Source: Ardenticatenales bacterium
GTDB taxonomy: Bacteria > Chloroflexota > Anaerolineae > Ardenticatenales > Ardenticatenaceae
Assembly: GCA_020634795.1 (NCBI GenBank)
Contig: JACKAZ010000017.1
Location: 1 to 44,211, forward strand
DNA length: 44,211 nt
Reading direction: 5' to 3'
Part shown: positions 15,219 to 23,601 of the stretch, one piece after another
Layout: each line of letters starts with the position of its first letter
Numbering within the stretch: the stretch's first letter is position 1
Program-made: the position numbers and the translations under genes
Notes under the pieces: model-generated
The model's database searches: none
Seen by the model: the letters and a program-made list of their open reading frames with translations, nothing else
What the model was told of the DNA's origin: nothing

Positions 15219-16460
15219 ATGGAACTACTGAGGAATCGGTCGCTGCTGGTCATTGGGGTCGCCGAGTCGATCAGCAATGTGGGCAACTGGCTCACGATGA
15301 TGGCGCTTTTTGCGCTGCTCATCTTCCGCGGCGAAGGGGGGGTTGCCGCTTCGAGCGGCATCATGTTGGCCGGGCTGGGGCCGATGTTGATCGCCAGCCC
15401 CGTGGCGGGCTGGCTGAGTGATCGGTACGACCGCAAATGGCTGATGATCGCCAGTCAGTTTCTCTCCGCGCTGCCTGTCTTGGGACTGCTGTTCTTTCAA
15501 GAAGACGTAGCCGTCTATCTACTCGTCGCGCTGCAGTCGCTCTTCTTCACCCTGATGATGCCCGCCCGTCAAGCGGCGGTGCCGAGCTTGGTGGCGGCGG
15601 AGCAACTGACCCGCGCCAACGCTTTTCTGCAGCAGCTTTCCAGCTTCATCAAGGTCGGCGCACCGATGACCGGCGGTGCGCTTGTGGCGCTAGTCGGCCC
15701 CACACAGGCGCTGCTCTTGGATCTGCTGACCTTTTTCATCGCGACGGGCATTTTGCTGATGCTGCCCCCTTTGCCCGTGCCGAACGAGCAAGATACGGAG
15801 ACACAGCCGTCGAACAGCAAAACCAAGAGTGCCTCCCTAACCATCTGGCCGGTGATCCGCAACTCGACCGAGCTGAAGCTGCTCTTCGTCTCGATGTTCC
15901 TCGGTATTGTCGTCGTGATGGGTTTCGATGTACTTGGCTCCGTCTATATCCGCGACGTCCTGCTCGCTGACGAACGCTTCTTCGGGCTGATGGTAGGCTT
16001 GGTCGGTGCTGGCTCGCTTCTGTCCGCCTTTTGGCTGATGGCGCGTGGCTCGCGCCACATGTGGCGGGATGTTTGGGTGGGGATGGGCTTGTTGAGCGCC
16101 ATCCCGCTGCTGCTGGCAGTCGGCACGGTGACGACCACCGAGGTCGGGCGGGGGTTGGCGGTCGTGGCCAGCTTCATCGGGGGCGTGGGCAACGGGTTGC
16201 TGGTCGTGCAGGTCGCCACCCTACTGCAGCATCTTTCGCCCCCCGCCATGTTGGGACGGCTGGGTGGCATCTTCCAGTCGACGATTGTCGCGGGCCAACT
16301 GATCACTATCCTTAGCACACCGCTACTTGTGCCACACTGGCTTTCCATCACTGCCTATTTTGCCGCCTCGACCTGCTTGATGTGGGGGGTGATCCTCCTC
16401 ATCATCTGGTTCCGACGGGAGCAGCGGCGTGGCCAGCGCATGAGTTTCGGGGCGAGATGA
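15219..16460 (+). CDS. MFS transporter (EntS/MFS_3-like exporter)
   Basis: The 413-residue protein has about twelve hydrophobic spans. Near the N-terminus SISNVGNWLTMMALFALLIF is the typical start of MFS_3-type exporters. The loop after the second span carries GWLSDRYDRKWLMI, the conserved MFS loop 2-3 motif. The middle loop (about residues 185-210) is polar and Ser/Thr-rich. Such proteins export small hydrophobic compounds, siderophores or drugs by proton antiport; the substrate is unknown. It is the first gene of a two-gene unit with an ArsR-type regulator and is preceded by a strong promoter covered by a dyad. Drug-responsive control is inferred. Confidence 0.85.
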   Translation: MELLRNRSLLVIGVAESISNVGNWLTMMALFALLIFRGEGGVAASSGIMLAGLGPMLIASPVAGWLSDRYDRKWLMIASQFLSALPVLGLLFFQEDVAVYLLVALQSLFFTLMMPARQAAVPSLVAAEQLTRANAFLQQLSSFIKVGAPMTGGALVALVGPTQALLLDLLTFFIATGILLMLPPLPVPNEQDTETQPSNSKTKSASLTIWPVIRNSTELKLLFVSMFLGIVVVMGFDVLGSVYIRDVLLADERFFGLMVGLVGAGSLLSAFWLMARGSRHMWRDVWVGMGLLSAIPLLLAVGTVTTTEVGRGLAVVASFIGGVGNGLLVVQVATLLQHLSPPAMLGRLGGIFQSTIVAGQLITILSTPLLVPHWLSITAYFAASTCLMWGVILLIIWFRREQRRGQRMSFGAR

Positions 16461-16545
16461 CGGTGGGTCGGGCGAAGCCGTCCGGCAGGCAAAGCGAGCG
16501 GCTACGCCCGTACGATCGCGGCCCAAGGCAAGCCCACCTTTTAGC

Positions 16546-16572
16546 GCACCACTGATGGTGCAGGAGGCACCA
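16546..16572 (+). promoter_or_regulatory. Three-part GCACCA/TGGTGC element around the regulator's ribosome site
   Basis: GCACCA (16546-16551), TGGTGC (16556-16561) and GCACCA (16567-16572) follow one another. The middle block can pair with either side. Pairing with the right copy puts the AGGAG ribosome site in a 5-base loop and buries the A of the ATG. Pairing with the left copy leaves the start free. Confidence 0.4.
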
Positions 16573-17684
16573 TGACAGACCCCATAACTCACGGCTGGCA
16601 GGTCGGTCGGTCGATCGTCCTAGAGCTACAGTTCGTTCTTTTCTGGGGGATTCTCTCTGAGCAGCGTCGCTTCAGCAGCGCCGCAGTCCAACGGCTCATC
16701 GCCGATATACCCGCAGCGTGGATCAAGGAATTGACCACGCTGCTTGGTGCGGAGTCAACCAATGAACTCCCGCTGGATTACATGGCGTGGATTGCGCAGA
16801 CCCTGTTCGAAGATGACTACAGTGCCGGGACCTTGCCCATCCGCGAGCTCACGTTGGCGCAAGGGGTCGAGTTGTTGGCGGAGCGGTTGCCAGCGGGGGA
16901 GCGGTCAGTGGCTGGCAGCTTGGCGGAACGGTGGCAGGAAAACGGAAGCCATCTGATCCGCAGTGCGCTGCGCCGTGCGGCGTACGACGCCACGGCACCC
17001 GACTGGTTGGATCGGCGGCTGCGCCTCGGTTTCCGGCAGATGATTCCGCTACTGCGTAACGGGGAGCACCATAGCCGTTTCTGGCATTGGCTGGATCGTT
17101 TCTATTATGATCGGTACCGCGAATGGCGAGTGAGCCAGACCGAAAATATGGCGGCGCAGGAACAACAAGGCATCGCGGCGCTTGGGGGGCGCTCGGGTAG
17201 CGGTGTGCCGCGCCTCGACTGGCTGCCGCCGATCAATGCGCTGCGCCATCGGGCGAATCTGGCCGCCACGGTGGCGACGGGGGAGTGGTCACTGGTCTTC
17301 TGGGCGCAGCCGCTGGAACTGGCCGACAGCGTCACCATTCTGCCCCATCAGCTTGTGGTGGCCTTCGGCGACCCAAGCGAGAGTTTGGCGCGATTCGTAG
17401 CGTTTAGCGAGAATGTCGCGCAACGTCTTAAAGCGCTCTCCGACCCGACCCGACTCTTCATCCTGCGGTTGATCCGTAGATTCAGCATGGATAACACGGA
17501 GATGGCCGATGTGCTGGAAATCGCGCGACCGACGGTGAGCGTTCATGCCAAGGTGCTGCGGGAAGCGGGGTTAATCCACACCAAGCAGATCGGTCGCCAA
17601 GCCCAACACGAGATCGATGCCGCCGCGATCCGCAAATTGGTAGACGACCTGCTGGTGCTGCTCGATCTGCCGGAGGGGGAATAG
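16572..17684 (+). CDS. ArsR-type winged-helix regulator with long N-terminal domain
   Basis: This 370-residue protein is much longer than a plain ArsR repressor. The last 90 or so residues form the winged helix: NVAQRLKALSDPTRLFILRL, the MADVLEIARPTVSVHAKVLR recognition helix and the wing HTKQIGRQAQHEI. The first 270 residues are a helical domain that may sense ligand or mediate dimerisation; I do not recognise it. No Cys-based metal site is seen. It follows the MFS gene by 111 bases and probably represses it through the dyad at 15180-15199. An AGGAGG site precedes the ATG. Confidence 0.8.
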   Translation: MTDPITHGWQVGRSIVLELQFVLFWGILSEQRRFSSAAVQRLIADIPAAWIKELTTLLGAESTNELPLDYMAWIAQTLFEDDYSAGTLPIRELTLAQGVELLAERLPAGERSVAGSLAERWQENGSHLIRSALRRAAYDATAPDWLDRRLRLGFRQMIPLLRNGEHHSRFWHWLDRFYYDRYREWRVSQTENMAAQEQQGIAALGGRSGSGVPRLDWLPPINALRHRANLAATVATGEWSLVFWAQPLELADSVTILPHQLVVAFGDPSESLARFVAFSENVAQRLKALSDPTRLFILRLIRRFSMDNTEMADVLEIARPTVSVHAKVLREAGLIHTKQIGRQAQHEIDAAAIRKLVDDLLVLLDLPEGE

Positions 17685-17750
17685 CGATCCGTATCAAGCG
17701 TAGAATCGAAATCATCTTTTCTAGCGCATGGCGTGGTAAGGACGATTGCG

Positions 17751-17844
17751 GCAGCGTTGAACCCTGTGGAATCGAACGACAGCGTCAGCGCCGTGTTGGT
17801 GCTTGAGGCGGGCGTCCACAAGGGGCGCCCCTACCGCTTCGCGC
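17751..17844. repeat. Intergenic ~90-base repeat, copy 1
   Basis: This stretch runs from GCAGCGTTGA through ATCGAACGACAGCGTCAGCG and GTGCTTGAGGCGGGC to CCGCTTCGCGC. A second copy lies at 17988-18080 in the same direction. Between them, at about 17884-17915, is a GC-rich palindrome (GGGGCGGGC/GCCCGCCC). No gene is seen in 17685-18157. Confidence 0.75.
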
Positions 17845-17987
17845 CGTCTCTTTGCCATTACTCTGTTTTCGCAGGGCCGATGATTGTAGGGGCGGGCCGA
17901 GTGCCCGCCCGCCTCGCCTACTTGTCGGTGGCTTGGTGCGCTCCTTCGTCAACGCCGGGGTCGCCCGTAACGCCGTAGGGCCGCACG

Positions 17988-18080
17988 CAGCGTTGACATC
18001 GAACGACAGCGAACGACAGCGTCAGCGCCGCGTAGTGCTTGAGGCGGGCCCCCACAAGAGGTGCCCCGACCGCTTCGCGC
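17988..18080. repeat. Intergenic ~90-base repeat, copy 2
   Basis: This is the direct repeat of 17751-17844 with substitutions. An inner 10-base unit, ATCGAACGAC/AGCGAACGAC, is itself duplicated here. Confidence 0.75.
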
Positions 18081-18157
18081 AGTTTCGATGTTTTTCGTTG
18101 TTGAGGGCAATGGCCGCCCGCTGCCGCACCCAGCGCCCCGCCACGCCCGCCCCATGG

Positions 18158-20671
18158 CTACTCCATCGCCATGCTCAGTTGACCGTTGCCGTTCGACGTG
18201 GCGTGGGCGCTGTCGGGCCATGCGATTTCGTTGCCCCAGCGGAAGCCACCGATGATCTTTTTGCCCGCCGTCAAGCCGTCCAATGGATAGCCGCTGTGGT
18301 AGCGGCTGACCGATGAGACGAGCTTCATCTGTAGGTCGTGGCTACTGCGGTCGTTGCCGTCCAGCGACACCTTGTCGCCCTCGTTGACCAAGAAGGCCGC
18401 CACCAGTGGCCCGCTCGCCTTGTCCAAATTCATGCCGCGTACCCCTTTGCCGTAGCGACCCTGACGGGGGAAATCACTGAGCGCGGCCCGCTTGTGCATC
18501 CCCGCCGCGCTGACCAGCAGCAGGTGGCTGCCTTGCCGCGCCAAGCCCGCCCCAACGATCAGATCCTTCCCCCCTTGCAACTTCATGCCCCAGACGCCCT
18601 GCACGCCAATGCCGGTCGCGCGGACCTCGCTTTCCGCGAATTGGATCGCTTGCCCTTCGGCGCTGACCAGCACCAGATTATCGCCGCCCAAGCTCAGCCC
18701 GGCCCAAAGTAGCGCGTCGCTCTCATCGACGTTGACCAGCGTCGTGCCGCTGTGCAGATTCTTCGCCTCGGCAGCGCTGACCCGCACCACCCGCCCCTGC
18801 TGCGTGACCGCGATCAGGAAGCCCTCGGCCAGCGTTGCCTCGTCCGTTGGCAGGTCCAGCAGCGCCGCGACCTCGTCCGCTTTGCGATCCCAGCCACTCA
18901 GCAGTTGGGCCAACAGCTCCCCATTGCTGCGCCCCGTCTTTTCTGGCAATTGATGGACCGGCAAGCGCCACGCACGGCCCCGCTGGTTGATGACCAGCAG
19001 CTCGTGACGGTTGTTCATCGTTTCGATCTGGCGGTAGCTGTTGCCGGTGCGCGGCTTGCGTGCCACATTCATGATCCGCTGGATTTCGCCCTTTGTCGAC
19101 AGGGTGACCAGCACTTCACCATCCGGAATCAACTGATCGGCTTGCATCACCGAGCCGGTATATTCCGCATCGGTGATGATCAGGGTGCGGCGCGGGTCGT
19201 TGTACCGCTCGCTCAACCCTTTCAACTCGTCGCGGATCACGCCCAGCACCTTGCCCGGATTGGCCAGCAAATCTTCAAGATACTTGATCTCTTTGCGGAC
19301 CGCTTTGTAATCTTCCTCAATCTTCTTCCGTTCCAAGGCGGCCAGTCGCGCCAAGCGCATATCCAACACCGCTTGGGCCTGCCGTTCGCTCATCTTGAAC
19401 TTGCTCATCAAATTGTTGCGGGCGGTATCGACCCGTTGCGAACGGCGGATCGTCTCGATCACTTCGTCCAAGTTGTCGAGGGCGATGCGCAGCCCCGCCA
19501 AGATGTGCTCGCGGTCACGGGCGCGGGCCAAGTCGTATTCCGAGCGGCGACGAATGACCTCGATGCGATGCTCGATGAAATGTTGCAGCGCCCGCTTCAG
19601 CGAGAGGGTGCGCGGCTGTCCGTCGACCAGCGCCAGCATGATGACGCCAAAGGTCTGGCGTAGGGGGGTATATTTGAAGAGCTTGCCCAGTACGTCGGTC
19701 GGGTCGACGTTGCGGGTCAGCTCGATCACGATCCGCATCCCGCGCCGATCCGACTCGTCCCGCAGGTCGGTGATCCCGTCAACCTTGCCGTCCCGCGCCA
19801 ACTCCGCAATTTTCTCGATCAGGTTGGATTTGTTGGTCTGGTAGGGCAGTTCGGTCACCACGATCCGGCTGCGATTGCGGCTCATATCTTCGACATGGCT
19901 CTTGGCCTGCATCACGATGCGGCCACGCCCTTGGGCGTAGGCGTTCAGAATCGTGTCGGTCTGGTCGTGCTTGTGATCGTCCCGATAGCGGTAGATCAGC
20001 CCTCCGGTGGGGAAATCCGGCCCCTTCACAAATTTCATCAAATCTTCGACCGTCACATCCTCCAATTTGTCCCAATTGACGAGCATATGGTCCAGCGCCC
20101 GGCAGATCTCGGCGATGTTGTGGGGCGGAATCTTGGTGCTCATGCCGACCGCGATGCCGTCGGCCCCGTTGACGAGCAGGTTCGGCAGCATGGCGGGCAG
20201 CACGTCCGGTTCGCGCAGGGTGCCGTCGAAGTTGGCGCTGAAATCGACCGTGTCCTTGCCGATATCTTCCAGTAGTTCAAGCGCGGCCTCGGTCAGGCGG
20301 GCCTCGGTGTAGCGCATGGCGGCGGCGCTGTCCCCGTCGACGGAGCCGAAGTTGCCCTGCCCATCGACCAGCGGGTAGCGCATCGAGAAGTCCTGCGCCA
20401 TCCGAACCATCGCATCGTAGACCGCCCCGTCGCCGTGGGGGTGATATTTGCCCAGCACCTCCCCCACGATGCGGGCGCTCTTCTTGAAGGGTCGGTCGGG
20501 GCGCAGCCCCATGTCGTACATCGCGTAGAGGATGCGCCGATGGACCGGCTTCAGGCCGTCCCGCACGTCGGGCAAAGCGCGGCTCACGATCACGCTCATC
20601 GCGTAATCGAGGTAGGCCTCCTGCAACTCTTGGTCGATATCGATCTGTTGGACAATGCCAATTTCAGCCAT
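18158..20671 (-). CDS. gyrA: Type II DNA topoisomerase subunit A (gyrase A or topoisomerase IV A)
   Basis: The 837-residue protein forms the breakage-reunion core with the active Tyr at residue 121 (AAAMRYTEARL). The N-terminal segment (YAMSVIVSRALPDVRDGLKP) and the KYHPHGDGAVYDAMVRMAQ segment are typical. The equivalent of Ser83 of Escherichia coli GyrA is Gly82, and Asp87 is kept (Asp86). The C-terminal third has the repeated strands of the GyrA/ParC beta-pinwheel. However, the GyrA box (QRRGGRG) is not visible; the region reads RKPRTGNSYRQ. So supercoiling activity is not certain and a ParC-like role is possible. No gyrB or parE gene is near. An AAGGCAAC site supports the ATG. Confidence 0.9.
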   Translation of the reverse strand: MAEIGIVQQIDIDQELQEAYLDYAMSVIVSRALPDVRDGLKPVHRRILYAMYDMGLRPDRPFKKSARIVGEVLGKYHPHGDGAVYDAMVRMAQDFSMRYPLVDGQGNFGSVDGDSAAAMRYTEARLTEAALELLEDIGKDTVDFSANFDGTLREPDVLPAMLPNLLVNGADGIAVGMSTKIPPHNIAEICRALDHMLVNWDKLEDVTVEDLMKFVKGPDFPTGGLIYRYRDDHKHDQTDTILNAYAQGRGRIVMQAKSHVEDMSRNRSRIVVTELPYQTNKSNLIEKIAELARDGKVDGITDLRDESDRRGMRIVIELTRNVDPTDVLGKLFKYTPLRQTFGVIMLALVDGQPRTLSLKRALQHFIEHRIEVIRRRSEYDLARARDREHILAGLRIALDNLDEVIETIRRSQRVDTARNNLMSKFKMSERQAQAVLDMRLARLAALERKKIEEDYKAVRKEIKYLEDLLANPGKVLGVIRDELKGLSERYNDPRRTLIITDAEYTGSVMQADQLIPDGEVLVTLSTKGEIQRIMNVARKPRTGNSYRQIETMNNRHELLVINQRGRAWRLPVHQLPEKTGRSNGELLAQLLSGWDRKADEVAALLDLPTDEATLAEGFLIAVTQQGRVVRVSAAEAKNLHSGTTLVNVDESDALLWAGLSLGGDNLVLVSAEGQAIQFAESEVRATGIGVQGVWGMKLQGGKDLIVGAGLARQGSHLLLVSAAGMHKRAALSDFPRQGRYGKGVRGMNLDKASGPLVAAFLVNEGDKVSLDGNDRSSHDLQMKLVSSVSRYHSGYPLDGLTAGKKIIGGFRWGNEIAWPDSAHATSNGNGQLSMAME

Positions 20672-20750
20672 GATCTGTTGCCTTAATCAGTCGCGGCGGG
20701 CGGGTATGGGGGCCAGCCTGCCGCGAATTAGTTCTGTGTTGCGTGTTTAG

Positions 20751-20918
20751 ACCCATTCTCATAGACAATTGTGGATGTGGAATGGACGGTGTAACCGTGG
20801 GGCGGGGATTAAAATCCCCGCTGGAGGGCCTGTCGGCCAAGGGGCCTGCCTGCGCAGGCCCCTTCTTGGCTGTTACCCTTGATCTTCGTTGCACAAGCAA
20901 CCATCCGATTTGGTATTA
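20751..20918. repeat. MITE-like element, copy 1 (isolated)
   Basis: This ~168-base element opens with ACCCATTCTCATAGACAATT. It continues with the perfect palindrome GCGGGGATTAAAATCCCCGC and the hairpin AAGGGGCCTGCC/GCGCAGGCCCCTT, and ends GTTGCACAAGCAACCATC, then GATTTGGTATTA. The ends are imperfect inverted repeats of each other. Six further related copies lie at 35.4-36.8 kb and one at 42.9 kb. Confidence 0.8.
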
Positions 20919-20922
20919 GACC

Positions 20923-21240
20923 ATAATCGTTGTGGTCGTGCGTCCCTAGGCCGCCCGTCTATCCCCGCAGGGCTGCCGGGCCTCTCCTCTGATGGGCGGC
21001 TCGTCCGAAACAAATGTTAGAGAGTCTTATTCTAACGCAGAGGCGCGACTAGAACAAGTGTTTGGGTATGGCGTGGACGGTGAAAGGTGCAAAGTGCCAA
21101 TGGGTCAGCTCGCTTTGAGCGATCTCTGCAGGCGTGTTGTGTGTTTTGGTCGGATCATGGTGGGGGTGGTTTGGGTCAGTCTCTGCTGCGCAGGGCGATT
21201 TAGCGTATAGCGCCTAGACCGATTCTCGATTCTCCAAGCA
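20923..21240. other. Spacer without recognised gene
   Basis: No convincing reading frame was found. The segment contains one degenerate GTGCAAA pair near 21085 and a GATTCTC pair at 21221-21235, both of the seven-base repeat type. The rest shows nothing I can name. Confidence 0.5.
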
Positions 21241-22014
21241 CTAGCGCGGTGTGGCGGACGGCGCTTCCCTCTCGGGCCGAATCCCAACAAAGATCGGCAG
21301 TGACCGGCCCGGCAGCTCGCTGTGTTCGTAGCTATGGTGGCTGGCGCGAAAGCCGACCGCTTCGAGCAGACGAAGCCACGTTTCGCGGCGGAAGAGGCCG
21401 GAGATATGTCGATCATGAACGGTCTGCACGCGGTCGCCCTCGCGCAACAGATAGCAATAATCCGTGACGATGGTGACGCCCTCTGCCTCGGCCATCCACT
21501 CCCACGCCAAGTAGCGCAGCGCCCGTCCGTCGCCATCGTGGCCGCCGTGGCTGGTCGATGGCTGCCACGTGTCGCGCAGATCATCGGGGGCGATCAGCAG
21601 CACGCCGCCCGGACGACAGTGGAGGAAGGCGCTCTCCATCGCTTGGCGCAACATGGTCTCGTCCGTCATGTAGCTGATCGCATCGTGGATGAAGACGGCA
21701 TCGAACTGCTGGCCCAGCCGCACGGTGCGCATGTCGGCGACATGGTGGGGCAGCTCGGGGTTGAGCCGCTGGCTGACCGCCACCATGGCGGGCGACAGGT
21801 CGACCAGCGTCATTTCGAACTCTGCTTTCAGGTGGAAGGCGTTGTTGCCGCCGCCACTGCCCAATTCAAGGAGGGTGCGTGGCGGGGGCGAGGTGGCACC
21901 CAGCAGCAGATCGCGGTACTGCGATGCTTCCTCGGCGTACTCTTCCACGGCGGAGAGCAGGGGCCACCACGCGGCCAGCTCATCGTACATCGCGGGCAGC
22001 GCTTGGCTCGTCAT
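21241..22014 (-). CDS. Class I SAM-dependent methyltransferase
   Basis: The 257-residue protein starts MTSQALPAMYDELAAWWPLL. The SAM-binding motif I is LLELGSGGGNNAFHLK (residues about 48-63), motif II includes MTLVDLSPAMV, and the later acidic motif is FDAVFIHDAISYM. The target is unknown. Its ATG overlaps the stop of the TfoX-like gene (ATGA, 22011-22014), so they form one operon. The frame runs further upstream, but those codons are the shadow of the TfoX-like gene. Confidence 0.83.
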   Translation of the reverse strand: MTSQALPAMYDELAAWWPLLSAVEEYAEEASQYRDLLLGATSPPPRTLLELGSGGGNNAFHLKAEFEMTLVDLSPAMVAVSQRLNPELPHHVADMRTVRLGQQFDAVFIHDAISYMTDETMLRQAMESAFLHCRPGGVLLIAPDDLRDTWQPSTSHGGHDGDGRALRYLAWEWMAEAEGVTIVTDYCYLLREGDRVQTVHDRHISGLFRRETWLRLLEAVGFRASHHSYEHSELPGRSLPIFVGIRPEREAPSATPR

Positions 22015-22346
22015 CGGTTTCCCGCGCCTTTCGCCGCGATGGCAGCGGCGTAGGCCCGCTGCGCCCACCTGGTGGCGTCGTCGTCATCATCGTAGATCGA
22101 CGGCGGCGCTTCGTAATAGGAGGTCGTCACCAGCGTGTCGCCCTTTTGGAAGCGGAACGGTTCCAGCCCCATTTCGCTCATTTCGTGCGCCAGCGCCTTG
22201 TCCGTCTTCAAAAAGAGCACATCATCCGCCACCAGCCCAAACATCAGCTCGTTGTGGTAAATGCCATACCCGCCAAACATGCGCCGACTGCGAATCGGGC
22301 CAAAGTCAGTGAAGAGTTCAGTGAGGTGTACGATGAATTCGTTCAT
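22011..22346 (-). CDS. TfoX/Sxy N-terminal domain protein
   Basis: The 111-residue protein starts MNEFIVHLTELFTDFGPI and carries the family signature RRMFGGYGIYHNELMFGLVAD followed by LFLKTD. It is a stand-alone TfoX N-terminal domain. In Haemophilus and Escherichia coli TfoX/Sxy activates competence genes with CRP; the role of stand-alone domains in other phyla is unknown. The bases directly upstream of its ATG (CATCAAACTCCC) are identical to those before the HisA-like gene. The promoter is not visible; the upstream DNA is a GAGTTT-type repeat. Confidence 0.85.
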   Translation of the reverse strand: MNEFIVHLTELFTDFGPIRSRRMFGGYGIYHNELMFGLVADDVLFLKTDKALAHEMSEMGLEPFRFQKGDTLVTTSYYEAPPSIYDDDDDATRWAQRAYAAAIAAKGAGNR

Positions 22347-22348
22347 GG

Positions 22349-22420
22349 GAGTTTGATGAGTTTTGTGAGTTTAATGAGTTTTGTGAGTTTAATGAGTTTT
22401 GTGAGTTTTGTGAGTTTAAT
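22349..22420. repeat. Nine-base tandem repeat, GAGTTTAAT/GAGTTTTGT
   Basis: Eight consecutive 9-base units begin GAGTTT and alternate mainly between the endings AAT and TGT. Decayed units continue to about 22470. The array starts directly at the 5' end of the TfoX-like gene. Confidence 0.88.
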
Positions 22421-22523
22421 GAGTTGGGTGGGTTGGGAATTGGGAGTTTACGGGTTTAATGGGTTTGATGGGTTGAAGTGAGCAGCAACGGCAGAGCGGC
22501 GAAACGCTTCTCGACATCTGCCC

Positions 22524-22610
22524 ATGCACCATGCACCATGCACCATGCACCATCCGCCATGCACCAAAATCAGCTCTGCGTTAGCTGCTCTGCGTTACCT
22601 GCTCTGCGTT
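22524..22610. repeat. ATGCACC and GCTCTGCGTTANCT repeats (periods 7 and 14)
   Basis: Six ATGCACC-type units (one degenerate) run from 22524 to 22565. Then GCTCTGCGTT occurs at 22573, 22587 and 22601, a period of 14, which is twice seven. The second array ends next to the -35 box of the RicT promoter. Confidence 0.85.
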
Positions 22611-22613
22611 GAA

Positions 22614-22643
22614 TTGCCGTGGTGGGCCGCTTCCCACTATAAT
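22614..22643 (+). promoter_or_regulatory. Promoter of the RicT homologue
   Basis: TTGCCG (22614-22619) and a perfect TATAAT (22638-22643) are separated by 18 bases. The predicted start is near 22650, about 23 bases before the first ATG. Confidence 0.7.
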
Positions 22644-22672
22644 GGATTATCGTCAATCCAGAGAATCAGGCA

Positions 22673-23554
22673 ATGCAACGGGCCATGAACACGGATAATC
22701 GGATCGCCGCCGTTCGCTTCCAGTCAGCGGGTAAGCTGTACCATTTCATCAACGACAGTTTGCCCGACTTGAACGCGGGCGATTTCGTCGTGGTCGAGAC
22801 GTCGCGTGGGGTCGAGGTCGGTTGGGTGGTGCAGTTCGTCGCGCGTAGCGATGTCGATGCGCCCCGCCCGATCATGCGCCAAGCCACGCCCCAAGATTTG
22901 CTTCTGCGCGAACATTATCGTCATCAAGAGGAGAAGGCGTTGGCAACGGCCCGCATGGCGGCGGTGGAAGCGAATCTGCGCGTCAAACTCGCCAAAGCGG
23001 AATATGCCTTCGATGGGTCGCGGCTGACGATCTACTACGGCGCGGAGAAAGAGGTCAACTTGGGACGCTTGGCACGCGAGTTGTCACAGCGCTTCAACAG
23101 TCGCGTTGATTTTCGGCTGGTTGGCCCCCGCGACGTGGCGAAGATGATGGGCGGCGCGGGGGCCTGCGGCCTGGCGGTGCGCTGCTGCTCCGCCTTCCTC
23201 ACCGACTTTCAGCCGATCTCGATCCGCATGGCGAAAGCGCAAGATTTGCCGATGGTGCCGAACGAGATTTCGGGCATGTGTGGTCGCTTGCGCTGCTGCC
23301 TCGCTTACGAGTACGAGTTCTACCAAGATGCCCGCAAAGGGATGCCCAAGGTCGGGAAGTGGGTGCAGGGGGCGGAGATCTCGGGCAAGATCGTGGACCG
23401 CAACATCCCCAAACAGACGATCACGATCCGCACCGAAGATGGCAGTCGCGTCGAACTGCCCGTCAAAGAGCTGTGGGTCGGCAGCAGCGGCCGCCCCCCG
23501 ATTCAGGGCGGCAGTTGCGGGACGGACGGTTGTAGTGAGTGCGGGAAAAGATAG
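22673..23554 (+). CDS. ricT: PSP1 domain protein, RicT (YaaT) homologue
   Basis: The 293-residue protein matches RicT. The N-terminal part (AAVRFQSAGKLYHF) leads into the PSP1 domain, with the family patterns GPRDVAKMMGGAGACGLAVRCC and GMCGRLRCCLAYE, and a Cys-rich end CGTDGCSECG. In Bacillus RicT works with RicA and RicF, binds iron-sulfur clusters and helps RNase Y process selected mRNAs. No ricA or ricF is near, so the partner is open. The Cys positions suggest clusters are bound here too. A second ATG four codons downstream (22685) is an equally possible start. Confidence 0.87.
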   Translation: MQRAMNTDNRIAAVRFQSAGKLYHFINDSLPDLNAGDFVVVETSRGVEVGWVVQFVARSDVDAPRPIMRQATPQDLLLREHYRHQEEKALATARMAAVEANLRVKLAKAEYAFDGSRLTIYYGAEKEVNLGRLARELSQRFNSRVDFRLVGPRDVAKMMGGAGACGLAVRCCSAFLTDFQPISIRMAKAQDLPMVPNEISGMCGRLRCCLAYEYEFYQDARKGMPKVGKWVQGAEISGKIVDRNIPKQTITIRTEDGSRVELPVKELWVGSSGRPPIQGGSCGTDGCSECGKR

Positions 23555-23601
23555 GATTGTGGCGGGATGGGCGGATCGTACTCGCTCCAACGCTGGAACG
23601 C

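Noticed and set aside
22349..22565. Possible CRISPR-like array
   Set aside because: The units are 7 to 9 bases and directly adjacent. There are no spacers of constant length and no cas gene is near.
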